Shown here: piece by piece, positions 35,803-46,903 of the stretch
Layout: each line of letters opens with the position of its first letter
Numbering within the stretch: position 1 is the first letter of the stretch
Assembly (NCBI RefSeq): GCF_010681825.2
Contig: NZ_CP066776.1
Span: forward strand, 434,001 to 498,000
Length of the DNA stretch: 64,000 nt
Direction: 5' to 3'
Source of the DNA: Sulfuriroseicoccus oceanibius
GTDB taxonomy: Bacteria; Verrucomicrobiota; Verrucomicrobiia; Verrucomicrobiales; SLCJ01
The notes under the pieces: model-generated
The model's input: the letters and a program-made list of their open reading frames with translations, nothing else
Told to the model about the DNA's origin: nothing
Databases searched by the model: none
Position numbers and translations under genes: made by a program

Positions 35803-36870
35803 TCAGCCTTGGCCGAGACGCTCACCGCGGTAGCTGCCATTTTCGATCGCAGCGATCCACTCGGTGTTGTCGAGGTACCACTGGATGGTCTTTTCCATCC
35901 CGGTGGCGAAGGTTTCCTGAGGCTCCCATCCGAGCTCGTTTTCGATCTTCGAGCAATCGATCGCATAGCGCCAATCGTGGCCCGGGCGGTCGGTGACGAA
36001 CGTGATCAGCTCCTCGGTCGCGTGCTCGTAGCCCTTCTCGTTGAGAATGCGCAACAGCGTGTGCACCACGTCCAGGTTCTTCATCTCGCACTTGCCGCCG
36101 ATGTTGTAGGTCTCGCCGAGACGTCCCTTGGTCAGCGCGCAGAAGAGCCCGCGGCCGTGGTCTTCGACATAAAGCCAGTCGCGGATGTTGCTACCATCAC
36201 CGTAGACCGGCAACTTCTCGCCGCGGATGATCTTCTGGATCATCAAAGGAATGAGTTTCTCAGGGAACTGGAAAGGTCCGTAGTTGTTTGAGCAGTTGGT
36301 CGTTACCACAGGCAACCCGTAGGTGTGGTGGTATGCGCGGACGAGGAAGTCGCTGCCTGCCTTCGATGCCGAGTACGGGCTGTTAGGCGCATACGGTGTG
36401 GTTTCGGAGAACGCAGGATCCTCGTTGCTCAGCGTGCCATACACTTCGTCGGTGGAGACGTGGAGGAATCGGAAGCTGTCTTTTTTGTCACCTTCCAACC
36501 CTTCGTAATAAGCCTTCACCGCCTGCAACAGACGGAATGTTCCTACGAAGTTGGTCTGGATGAAATCCTCCGGCCCGTCGATCGAGCGGTCGACATGCGA
36601 CTCCGCCGCCAGGTGCATCACCCCGTCGATCTCGTAGGTCTTAAGCAACTCGAGCATCTTGGCTTCGTCCATGATGTCGGCCTGCACAAAGACGTGGCGC
36701 TTGTCGCCATCAAGGTCGGCCAGGCTTGAGAGGTTGCCCGCGTAAGTCAGCTTGTCCACGTTGACCACGGTGCCAACGGCCACGCCGGTCTCTGCCTCCG
36801 CCTTTTGCAGGAGGAAGTGAACGAGGTTAGATCCGATGAATCCGGCACCGCCGGTCACAAGAATATTCAT
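35803..36870 (-). CDS. rfbB: dTDP-glucose 4,6-dehydratase
   Basis: 355 aa, the normal length for RmlB/RfbB. It is an extended short-chain dehydrogenase: the NAD-binding [19 protein letters not shown] is at the N-terminus, [15 protein letters not shown] follows, the catalytic Thr-Asp-Glu lies in [12 protein letters not shown], and the Tyr-x3-Lys in [22 protein letters not shown]. It converts dTDP-glucose to dTDP-4-keto-6-deoxyglucose, the branch point to dTDP-rhamnose and other deoxysugars. The rmlA, C and D genes are not in the window. Divergent from the MurU-like gene, with 120 bases between them. Confidence 0.96.
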   Translation of the reverse strand: MNILVTGGAGFIGSNLVHFLLQKAEAETGVAVGTVVNVDKLTYAGNLSSLADLDGDKRHVFVQADIMDEAKMLELLKTYEIDGVMHLAAESHVDRSIDGPEDFIQTNFVGTFRLLQAVKAYYEGLEGDKKDSFRFLHVSTDEVYGTLSNEDPAFSETTPYAPNSPYSASKAGSDFLVRAYHHTYGLPVVTTNCSNNYGPFQFPEKLIPLMIQKIIRGEKLPVYGDGSNIRDWLYVEDHGRGLFCALTKGRLGETYNIGGKCEMKNLDVVHTLLRILNEKGYEHATEELITFVTDRPGHDWRYAIDCSKIENELGWEPQETFATGMEKTIQWYLDNTEWIAAIENGSYRGERLGQG

Positions 36871-36990
36871 GGCGCTACCCTACGGATTCCTTTGATAAAT
36901 GCAATGTTTTGAAAGATCCCGCATCACTCGGACGTCCGCGCCCACGATTCGGGAATGACATCGCAACGGATCCACGTTATCCCATTGCCC

Positions 36991-37743
36991 ATGTTGCGCA
37001 CCGCATTCGTCCTCGGAGCAGGCCTCGGCACACGCCTCCGCCCACTCACCAACAACCGGCCAAAACCTCTGGTCCCGGTGAACGGAAAACCACTCATCAC
37101 CTTCGCCTTCGACCACTTGATCGCGGAGCTCAGTGTCGAACGCTTCATCGTCAACACCCACCACTGCCCGGAGGCCTACCAGGACGCCTTCCCCGACAAA
37201 TCCTACCGCGGACGCCAGATCCTGCTGCGCCACGAGCCTACGCTGCTCGACAGCGGCGGCGGCATCTCCAATATCCGCGACCTGCTCGGCCCTCAGGACG
37301 ACTCGCTCGCCATCTACAATGGCGACATCCTCGCCGACTTCCCATTGGCCGATGCCTTCCGCGCCCATGCTAAGTCCGGTGGCACCACACTCGTCGTCCG
37401 CACCGATGGCGAATCGCGCAACCTCACCATCGATGCCAACAGCCACGACCTGGTCGACGCCCGCCACATTCTAAAAGGGGAGGGTAGGGTGCTCCCGGCC
37501 GATGCCTTGGCCACTCAGTTCACCGGCGTCTATTTCATGGACGCCGCCGCCCTCGCCGCCCTGCCTGCGCCAGGCAATGGCTTCTCAATCGTCGACACAT
37601 GGCTCGACCAGATCCGCCAGGGCGCCCCGCCTCACACCCACATCGCCGACAGCGGCGATTGGTTCGACCTCGGCACCCTCGACGCTCTCGATGCCGCCAG
37701 CACGTTCCTCCAGCACGGCCGCTTCCCTCGCTACGGGGGCTAG
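36991..37743 (+). CDS. Sugar-1-phosphate nucleotidyltransferase, MurU-like
   Basis: 250 aa from the ATG at 36991. The N-terminal pyrophosphorylase signature is AFVLGAGLGTRLRPLTNNRPKPLVPVNGKPLI (GxGxRL-(x)n-PK). The metal-binding Asp is in AIYNGDILADFPL. It is shorter than GlmU or RmlA and lacks a hexapeptide domain, as in MurU, which makes UDP-MurNAc from MurNAc-1-phosphate in the peptidoglycan-recycling shunt. The AmgK-like kinase gene upstream on the same strand favours this over a mannose-1-phosphate enzyme. A composite repeat begins only one base after the stop codon. Confidence 0.8.
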   Translation: MLRTAFVLGAGLGTRLRPLTNNRPKPLVPVNGKPLITFAFDHLIAELSVERFIVNTHHCPEAYQDAFPDKSYRGRQILLRHEPTLLDSGGGISNIRDLLGPQDDSLAIYNGDILADFPLADAFRAHAKSGGTTLVVRTDGESRNLTIDANSHDLVDARHILKGEGRVLPADALATQFTGVYFMDAAALAALPAPGNGFSIVDTWLDQIRQGAPPHTHIADSGDWFDLGTLDALDAASTFLQHGRFPRYGG

Positions 37744-37744
37744 G

Positions 37745-38860
37745 CTCACGCAGAGACGCGGAGACGCAGAGCGAGTTCAGCTCCGGCGGAGGGGAAGGGG
37801 ACAGCGGTCGCCGGTGGTCGCAGTTTTTTTCCACAGATTGGCAGGATGGGGAGGATTTCATGTGGGCTGCTGTGAATCGCTCGCAAGACGTCAACCACAC
37901 GGCGACCATTCCCCGATGGACCAACGGCACTCCTGCCGTTGACGCCTAAGGCCCCGTCATCAGTTCAGCTGCCAAACCATGCACGCGCAGCGCTGGGGGG
38001 GACGACATTCCTGTCGTCGATAGGGTAGGCTCACGCAAAGACCCGAAGATCCCGAAGAGCGGTCAGCTCCGACGGAGGGGCAGGGGACATCGGTCACCGC
38101 CGGTCGCGTTTTTTCCACAGATTGGCAAGATGAATGGGATTTTTGGAGGGTTGTGGTGAACCGCTCAGAATGACCTGAACATCACGCCAACCATTCCTCG
38201 CTGGACCAACGGCACTCCTGCCGTTGCTCGTGACGCTCCGCCATCCGTTCGACGCTCGAGCCGGCATACACCGAGCGCCGCAAATCCGATAGAGATTTGG
38301 ATAAGGATCGACGAGCCATGCACGCGCAGCGCTGGGGGGACGGCATTCCTGCCGTCGATAGGGTAGGCTCACGCAAAGACCCGAAGATCCCGAAGAGCGG
38401 CCAGCTCCGGCGGAGGGGCAGGGGACATCGGTCACCGCCGGTCGCGTTTTTTTCCACAGATTGGCAAGATGAATGGGATTTTTGGAGGGTTGTGGTGAAC
38501 CGCTCAGAATGACCTGAACATCACGCCAACCATTCCTCGCTGGACCAACGGCACTCCTGCCGTTGCTCGTGACGCTCCGCCATCCGTTCGACGCTCGAGC
38601 CGGCCTACATCGACCGCCGCAGATCCGATAGAGATTTGGATAAGGATAAGGACCGGTGAACCATGCACGCGCAGCGCTGGGGGGGACGACATTCTTGTCG
38701 TCGATAGGGTAGGCTCACGCAAAGACCCGAAGATCCCGAAGAGCGGCCAGCTCCGGCGGAGGGAAAGGGGGAACGGCCACCACCAGTCGCGAGTGAACGA
38801 ACGATTAAAGCGCCCTCCTTATCTTTATCCTTATCCAAATCTTTATCGGAGCGTAGCGAT
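37745..38860 (+). repeat. Composite repeat field, about three units (285, 338 and 346 bp), forward orientation
   Basis: 'ctcacgca' starts at 37745, 38030, 38368 and 38714. Hairpins: 37922-37941 (CAACGGC/ACTCCT), 38001-38018 (GACGAC/ATTCCT), 38207-38226 (CAACGGC/ACTCCT), 38339-38356 (GACGGC/ATTCCT), 38546-38565 (CAACGGC/ACTCCT) and 38685-38702 (GACGAC/ATTCTT). Hairpin I is missing in this field: the place holds 'tcaaccacacggcgacc' or 'catcacgccaacc'. The 'agagatttggataaggat' module appears at about 38291 and 38630. The field abuts the stop codon of the MurU-like gene. Confidence 0.88.
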
Positions 38861-38870
38861 CATCGACTCG

Positions 38871-38909
38871 GATACCGATACCGATACCGATACCGATATC
38901 GATATCGAC
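38871..38909. repeat. Hexanucleotide tandem repeat (GATACC, then GATATC)
   Basis: GATACC is repeated four times in a row and runs into GATATC twice. It lies 170 bases ahead of carB, outside any coding region. The copy number could be unstable. Confidence 0.85.
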
Positions 38910-39082
38910 AGACATCACCCCACGCGATTCGGCCGCTCATCTAATTCACACAAGCAAACAATCTACACCTTGAAAATATTCAGGCGCAGTGGGGGATAAA
39001 ACGGCCGTGTAGAAACGTGCATCATTCCCTTTGCTTTTCCGTGCGGGCTTTCTACCTTGCTCGAACGTCAGACTTCAGGGTT

Positions 39083-42283
<3,201 letters not shown>

Positions 42284-42292
42284 GCCGCCCGT

Positions 42293-42316
42293 GTGAATCC
42301 TCCAGACAGGATTCAC
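42293..42316 (+). repeat. 9-bp inverted repeat just after carB
   Basis: GTGAATCCT (42293-42301) and AGGATTCAC (42308-42316) around a 6-base loop. The phrase 'gaatcctgtc'/'gacaggattcac' also occurs before thiL (about 5750), so it may be a dispersed hairpin. Confidence 0.6.
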
Positions 42317-42334
42317 ATGATGGACACAATTCAA

Positions 42335-42383
42335 GCCCACCAGTGCGACGCGAACATCGCTGAGCGCTGGTGGGTTTTTCTTT
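42335..42383 (+). terminator. Rho-independent terminator after carB
   Basis: CCCACCAG (42336-42343) pairs with CTGGTGGG (42367-42374), then TTTTTCTTT. The long loop contains a smaller GCG...CGC pairing. It lies about 50 bases past the carB stop. Confidence 0.82.
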
Positions 42384-42693
42384 GGCCTGCGCGATGCGGT
42401 GCATGGTGTGCTTCACCCGCTTGATTTCCACCGATTCCTCGCCAGCGTAGCCCACGCACGAAAGCACATCGGACCGCCGATCCTCCATAAAGGCCGCCAA
42501 CCGCTCACGCGAAGCGCGCATGGATCCCATCACTACGATCTACCCGCTACTTCCCACCAAACTTTGACCACCGCCCGTCCATCTGCCCAAACCACCATCG
42601 CGTGGAGCCTCAGGCTCGTCGCATTGGCTTTGGCGTTGGTCATGGGTGGCGCCCACTGGGGCGTCTGGCAAGCCTTTGCCTGGGGCGGAATGT

Positions 42694-44030
42694 GGTTATG
42701 TACGTCAAGTTCTGCAAAAAGGGTTTGATGGATGATGATCAGGCTGCGGACGTTTGATTTGAAGTAAGGCTGAGCTTTTGGGCTTCTTTGAGGTGATCCA
42801 TGTTCAGGTAGCGGTGTTGATCGATCCACTGCTCATGGACTTGATGCGTGACAGCCCGGATTAAACGTTGGGCTGCAGCCTGGTTGGGGAAGGTTCGGAT
42901 AATGTGCGTACGACGCTTAATCTCCTCATTGAGTCGCTCGAGCATATTCGTGCTTTTGAGATGCTTGTGATGCTCTCTGGGAAGTCGATAAAAGGTGAGC
43001 GTTTCTTCGATCTCACTTTCGACCCAGTCACAGAGCTTGTGGTATTTGCCTCCCCACTTCGCCAACCATGCCCGCAGATCCTGACGCGCTTCATTGATGT
43101 CTCGACGGTCATAGATCCAGCGCAGCTCGGTGCAGCAGTCGTCGTCATGCTTGCGAGGTAGATGATCAAGAGCGTTGCGAAGGAAGTGGACGTAGCAGCG
43201 TTGCCACAGCGCCTCGGGAAGCACTTCGCTGATAGCTCGTCGCAGGCCGGCATGGTTATCAGTCACGCAGAACTCAACACCCGTCAGTCCGCGTTGCTTG
43301 AGTTGAAGTAGGAAGTTCTTCCAGCTGCTTCCGCTTTCCCTTTGATCGAGCTCGGTAGCAAGGACCTCCCGTCGGCCATCCCAACTGATGCCAATGGCGA
43401 TCAACACAGCCTGGCTGCGCACCACGCCGTTCTCTCGAACCTTTTCGTAGCGGGCATCCAGGATGAGGTAAGGATAAGCGTGGTTGAGCTTGCGTCGGGC
43501 AAAGTTCTCAAGCTCTTCGTCCAACGTTTTGTTCAGCCTGCTTACCACACTGGCGCTGACCCGGTGACCGCAGAGCTCCTCGGTGATCTGCGCGACTTTA
43601 CGTGTCGAGACGCCCTGCACGTACATTTCGATCAGGGTGCTTACCAAAGCCTTCTCGCTGCGTTGATAGCGATCGAAGATCTCGGTGCTGAAGAGTCCGT
43701 CGCGATCTTGAGGGACGCGCAGCTCGATCCTTCCTACCCGTGTCAGGAGACTGCGTTGATAACTGCCGCTGCGATAACCTCGGCGTCTGTCGCTGCGTTC
43801 TGATTTTACCGCCTGGAGTGTCTCGTTCATTTCTTCTTCGAGCATCTCCTGCATCAATTTCTGAACCAAGGGCCTCAGAAAATCTTCCTGCTCGGCAAGA
43901 ATACTTTTCAACTGCGGCGTTGTGGTCTTATCTGGTCGTGGGGTCATGGTGTGACGATTAGGGGTTCTTGTTTTGTTAAAAACCTAATCAATCATCATGA
44001 CCCTTTTTGCAGAAGCTTTGGCACACTACC
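42694..44030 (-). mobile_element. IS256-family insertion sequence, copy 3 (1337 bp)
   Basis: Ends as in copy 1, with exact 8-bp duplications CGGAATGT at 42686-42693 and 44031-44038. It interrupts the reading frame described as a pseudogene. The sequence matches copy 1 over the stretches I compared, including the right-end GCTTCT variant. Confidence 0.95.
42739..43947 (-). CDS. IS256-family transposase, copy 3
   Basis: 402 aa, identical to the products of copies 1 and 2, with all three catalytic acidic residues and the C-x2-H motif. Intact. The 'right' terminal repeat lies upstream of its start, where the promoter must be. Confidence 0.97.
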   Translation of the reverse strand: MTPRPDKTTTPQLKSILAEQEDFLRPLVQKLMQEMLEEEMNETLQAVKSERSDRRRGYRSGSYQRSLLTRVGRIELRVPQDRDGLFSTEIFDRYQRSEKALVSTLIEMYVQGVSTRKVAQITEELCGHRVSASVVSRLNKTLDEELENFARRKLNHAYPYLILDARYEKVRENGVVRSQAVLIAIGISWDGRREVLATELDQRESGSSWKNFLLQLKQRGLTGVEFCVTDNHAGLRRAISEVLPEALWQRCYVHFLRNALDHLPRKHDDDCCTELRWIYDRRDINEARQDLRAWLAKWGGKYHKLCDWVESEIEETLTFYRLPREHHKHLKSTNMLERLNEEIKRRTHIIRTFPNQAAAQRLIRAVTHQVHEQWIDQHRYLNMDHLKEAQKLSLTSNQTSAA

Positions 44031-44380
44031 CGGAATGTTGGTCAACCGCAGCCAGCAAATGAGCATCAGCGACGCCGTGGAGTCCACCTTCTCCGGTCTC
44101 GAGCCCTGCTCTCATTGTTGCGCCCTCGCCGCCGCAAAGGCCGACGCCGAACCCACATCCGGAGACGCTCCAAAGCGCTCGCGCACCCTTGACCTCACCC
44201 TCAAAACGGAGGCCCTGACCGCGTCCCCGCTAGGGCTACCGTCTCTCTCAACCCACGGTGCCACCATCGCGTCGCACCGTCTCCGTGACGACCACCAGCT
44301 CGTCTGGCTGCTCGATCAGTCGATCGACCACCCGCCCCGCGCCTAATCCCGGCAAGCGCACGCCGATCAAGTCTGCCCGC

Positions 44381-45019
44381 GCAGCGCTGCGGGGACGGCA
44401 TTCCTACCGTCATCGGTTGGCTCCGTCCTTCGTGGCCCATCGATCATCTCCACTCGGGGTCTTCCACAAATCCCGGGAAGGATCCTCACGCAAAGACCCA
44501 AAGCTCCCAAAGGGCGATCTGGTCTTGCGATAGGGAAGGGCACACCGATCACGTCTGCCCGGTTGCGTTCACGCAATCGGAGCACGACCACGAGCGGCGC
44601 ACCATGCCCGCGCAGCGCTGGAGAGACGGCATTCCTAGCGTCATCGGTTGGTTCCTTCCTTCGTGGCCCATCGATCAACTCCACTCGGGGTCTTTCACAG
44701 ATCCTGGGAAGGATCCTCACGCAAAGACCCAAAGCTCCCAAAGGGCGATCTGGTCTTGCGATAGGGAAGGGCGCGTCTATCACGTCGGCCCGGTTGCGTT
44801 CACGGAATCGGAGCTCGACCACGAGCGCCGCGCCATGCCCACCGACCATTCCCCGCGGGGCAACGACACTCCTGTCGTTGCCCCGCGGCTCCGTCTGCCC
44901 ACCGCGGCAGCCGGTCCCACCTCAATTCAAAACCCACCGCCGGGGCAATCCCCCGGCACCCAATCCACGCGGGCACTGCCCGCACGAAAATCACTACCAG
45001 CATCAAGCTACACACCACT
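44381..45019. repeat. 231-bp direct repeat (two copies) followed by a lone hairpin II
   Basis: 'gcagcgctg' plus flanking sequence recurs at 44381 and 44612, and near-identical sequence runs to about 44836: 'cggcattcct', 'catcggttgg', 'cactcggggtctt', 'cctcacgcaaagacccaaagc', 'gggcgatctggtcttgcgat', 'cgttcac..aatcgga'. Hairpin III is present but has lost complementarity (44393 and 44627 regions). A perfect CAACGAC/ACTCCT hairpin lies at 44861-44880 inside CCCCGCGGGG...CCCCGCGG. The remaining about 120 bases lead to the next gene and hold nothing I recognise. Confidence 0.75.
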
Positions 45020-46093
45020 ATGAAACTTACCATCACGGCAGCAGCCGCACTCACCCTCGTTCCAGCCATTGCCGGCACGCCATCCGCCAAGTCCACCACC
45101 TGCGCCTGCGCGTCGGTCGCTCAGCCGGACCCACTGGCCCACGCCCCGGCCGGCATCATGCCAGACCACGCGCACGCCAAGGGCGAGTGGATGGTGGGCT
45201 ACCACCTCATGCGCATGGAAATGGGCGGCCACCGGCAGGGCACCAACGACCTCACCACGGCGCAAGTCTTCGAACTCGGCTTCCAGGCCGCCGCGGAATC
45301 GATGACCATGGACATGCACATGCTCGAACTCATGTACGCCCCCACCGATTGGCTCACGCTGATGGTGATGGCGAACTACATCCAAAACGACATGACCATG
45401 AGCATGCGCGGCAGCCATGGCGGACACGGCATGATGGGTGCCATGCCCGCGATGCAGCCATCCCAGCACAGCCACACCACCGAAGGCTGGGGCGACACCA
45501 GCCTCACCGCCATCATCCCATTGCTGCCCGCCTCGGAGCGCACGTCGCTGACCGCCGGGCTCGGCATCTCCGCCCCCACCGGCGATGTCGGGATCATGAG
45601 CAATGGCATGTTCACCCACTACGACATGCAGCTCGGATCCGGCACCTGGGACTTGCTGCCTAGCCTCACTTGGAAACACAACCTCAACCGCTTCCAACTC
45701 GGCGCCCAGATCGACGCCACCCTCCGCCTCGAAGACGCCAACGACAGCGGCTACCGCAAAGGCCACCGCATCGGCAGCGTCACCTGGGTCGGTGCCCGCG
45801 TCACCGACTGGCTCGCCGTCCACACCACGCTCAGCGCATCCACCGAAGGCGAAATCGAGGGCCACTACAACGGCCCACACCGCCACAGCGCCCCGAATGA
45901 CTTCCAAGCCAACTACGGCGGCGATCTCATCGAAGCCGGTGGCGGCGCCACCATCCTCACCCCATGCCAATGGGGACTGCTCGGCAACCACACCCTCGGC
46001 ATCCGCGCCACCACACCGGTCTACCAAGACCTAAATGGCATCGGCATGACCACCGACTGGACGCTCAACGTCTCATGGCAAAAGAGCTTCTAA
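45020..46093 (+). CDS. Exported Met/His-rich beta-barrel protein, Phenol_MetA_deg/'transporter' type
   Basis: 357 aa. Signal peptide at residues 1-19 (MKLTITAAAALTLVPAIAG). The mature N-terminus has a Cys pair (TTCACAS) and MPDHAHAKGEWMVGYHLMRMEMGG. Then come MTMDMHMLELMYAPTDWLTLMVMANYIQNDMTM and a His/Met-rich loop (GSHGGHGMMGAMPAM...HSHTT). Alternating polar/hydrophobic strands and a C-terminal Phe indicate an outer-membrane barrel. Similar proteins occur with copper or other heavy-metal resistance genes, and the Met/His clusters fit copper or silver binding. The split upstream gene may have been its partner. Substrate and transport activity are inferred, not shown. Confidence 0.78.
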   Translation: MKLTITAAAALTLVPAIAGTPSAKSTTCACASVAQPDPLAHAPAGIMPDHAHAKGEWMVGYHLMRMEMGGHRQGTNDLTTAQVFELGFQAAAESMTMDMHMLELMYAPTDWLTLMVMANYIQNDMTMSMRGSHGGHGMMGAMPAMQPSQHSHTTEGWGDTSLTAIIPLLPASERTSLTAGLGISAPTGDVGIMSNGMFTHYDMQLGSGTWDLLPSLTWKHNLNRFQLGAQIDATLRLEDANDSGYRKGHRIGSVTWVGARVTDWLAVHTTLSASTEGEIEGHYNGPHRHSAPNDFQANYGGDLIEAGGGATILTPCQWGLLGNHTLGIRATTPVYQDLNGIGMTTDWTLNVSWQKSF

Positions 46094-46238
46094 ACCTGAT
46101 CGCCAGAAACCCCTGCGAGGACCTTTCGCAAAGCGCTGGGGCATTCCTGCCTACATCCTAACCAAAAGCAGCGCAGCGACCACATCCCTCCTCGCCCCAC
46201 CGCCAATTCCCTCCCAAAGGCGGCGGAAAACCCAACCA

Positions 46239-46284
46239 TGCCCGGAGTGCGGAGCGCCACATGCGCCCGCACCCCGGGCATTTT
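46239..46284 (+). terminator. Long GC-rich hairpin with T run downstream of the beta-barrel gene
   Basis: TGCCCGGAGTGCGG (46239-46252) pairs with CCGCACCCCGGGCA (46267-46280), with one imperfect position, and TTTT follows. It lies about 145 bases past the stop codon; between them is a degraded hairpin III ('agcgctggggcattcctgcc'). Confidence 0.75.
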
Positions 46285-46903
46285 GCGTGCCACCAACCGG
46301 GCAGACCCACGGGAACATCGCAGCCGGACGCAACCGGCCAGAACGAGATCCCTGCGAAAAGGAGAGGGTCGAAACCAACTCGTAATCGTTTTCGCAGCCA
46401 ACTGACCGAAAATAATAGGTTTTGCAGTTTTGTAACGATTTCCGCACCGAGAGAGGGGATACCCTCCTCAGCCGCTACCAATCGGGACTGTTCAAGCGGC
46501 GGGATCTGAGGTCGTGCCCCGCCACCGCATCGCTGAAAGCGATTCTCATACCAGCCTGGAGTCAGCGATCCTCAGGCGAGCGCCACCCGAGGTAAATCCG
46601 CCCCCCCCATCCCCGGCCGAGCGCACGATACCGCCAAAGCGCAGCACTCTCCCGATGGCCGATCCCGTCACGCCTCGGTGGCCTAAATAAGTGGTATGTC
46701 ACAATTTCCGACAGACCACCTGCCACGCCACGATCAGCTCCATATCACACGCCCCAAACGTCAGGCGCCATCCCCGACCGCCCATCGAGATCTATGGACT
46801 ACTAGCAGCATCGCCTCTGACCATGCTGTCCGCTCATAGATTTACGTCACTTTATAAATCTGAAGGTTGAGTCCGGCTTCTTTTTGAAATCTAATCTGCA
46901 GCC
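46285..46903. other. Intergenic stretch with changing base composition; no gene seen
   Basis: From about 46380 the DNA becomes visibly less GC-rich ('ctgaccgaaaataataggttttgcagttttgtaacg'), which marks the left side of the helicase gene's region. No convincing reading frame, hairpin module or RNA gene was recognised. A 7-bp inverted repeat near its right end is listed separately. Confidence 0.5.
46838..46861 (+). promoter_or_regulatory. Inverted repeat upstream of the helicase gene, possible operator
   Basis: AGATTTA (46838-46844) and TAAATCT (46855-46861) are complementary with a 10-base spacer. They lie 43 bases ahead of the ATG, where a promoter or operator would be expected, and the AT-rich spacer contains TTTATAA. 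Confidence 0.4.

Larger units (their letters stand above)
42564..44346 (+). pseudogene. Small Cys-motif membrane protein gene split by IS copy 3
   Basis: Removing the insertion sequence and one 8-bp duplication joins 42564-42693 to 44039-44346 in frame (438 bases, 145 codons plus stop). The rebuilt protein has a hydrophobic N-terminal segment (SLRLVALALALVMGG), then WGVWQAFAWGGMLVNRSQ, then TFSGLEPCSHCCAL, and a polar tail. I recall the pattern 'AW.gMLv.ysq ... TFdG..PC.lC' from small proteins near metal-resistance genes, but cannot check it. A beta-barrel protein gene follows downstream. The TTG start at 42564 is a guess, with no clear ribosome site. The gene is surely inactive as it stands. 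Confidence 0.7.
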
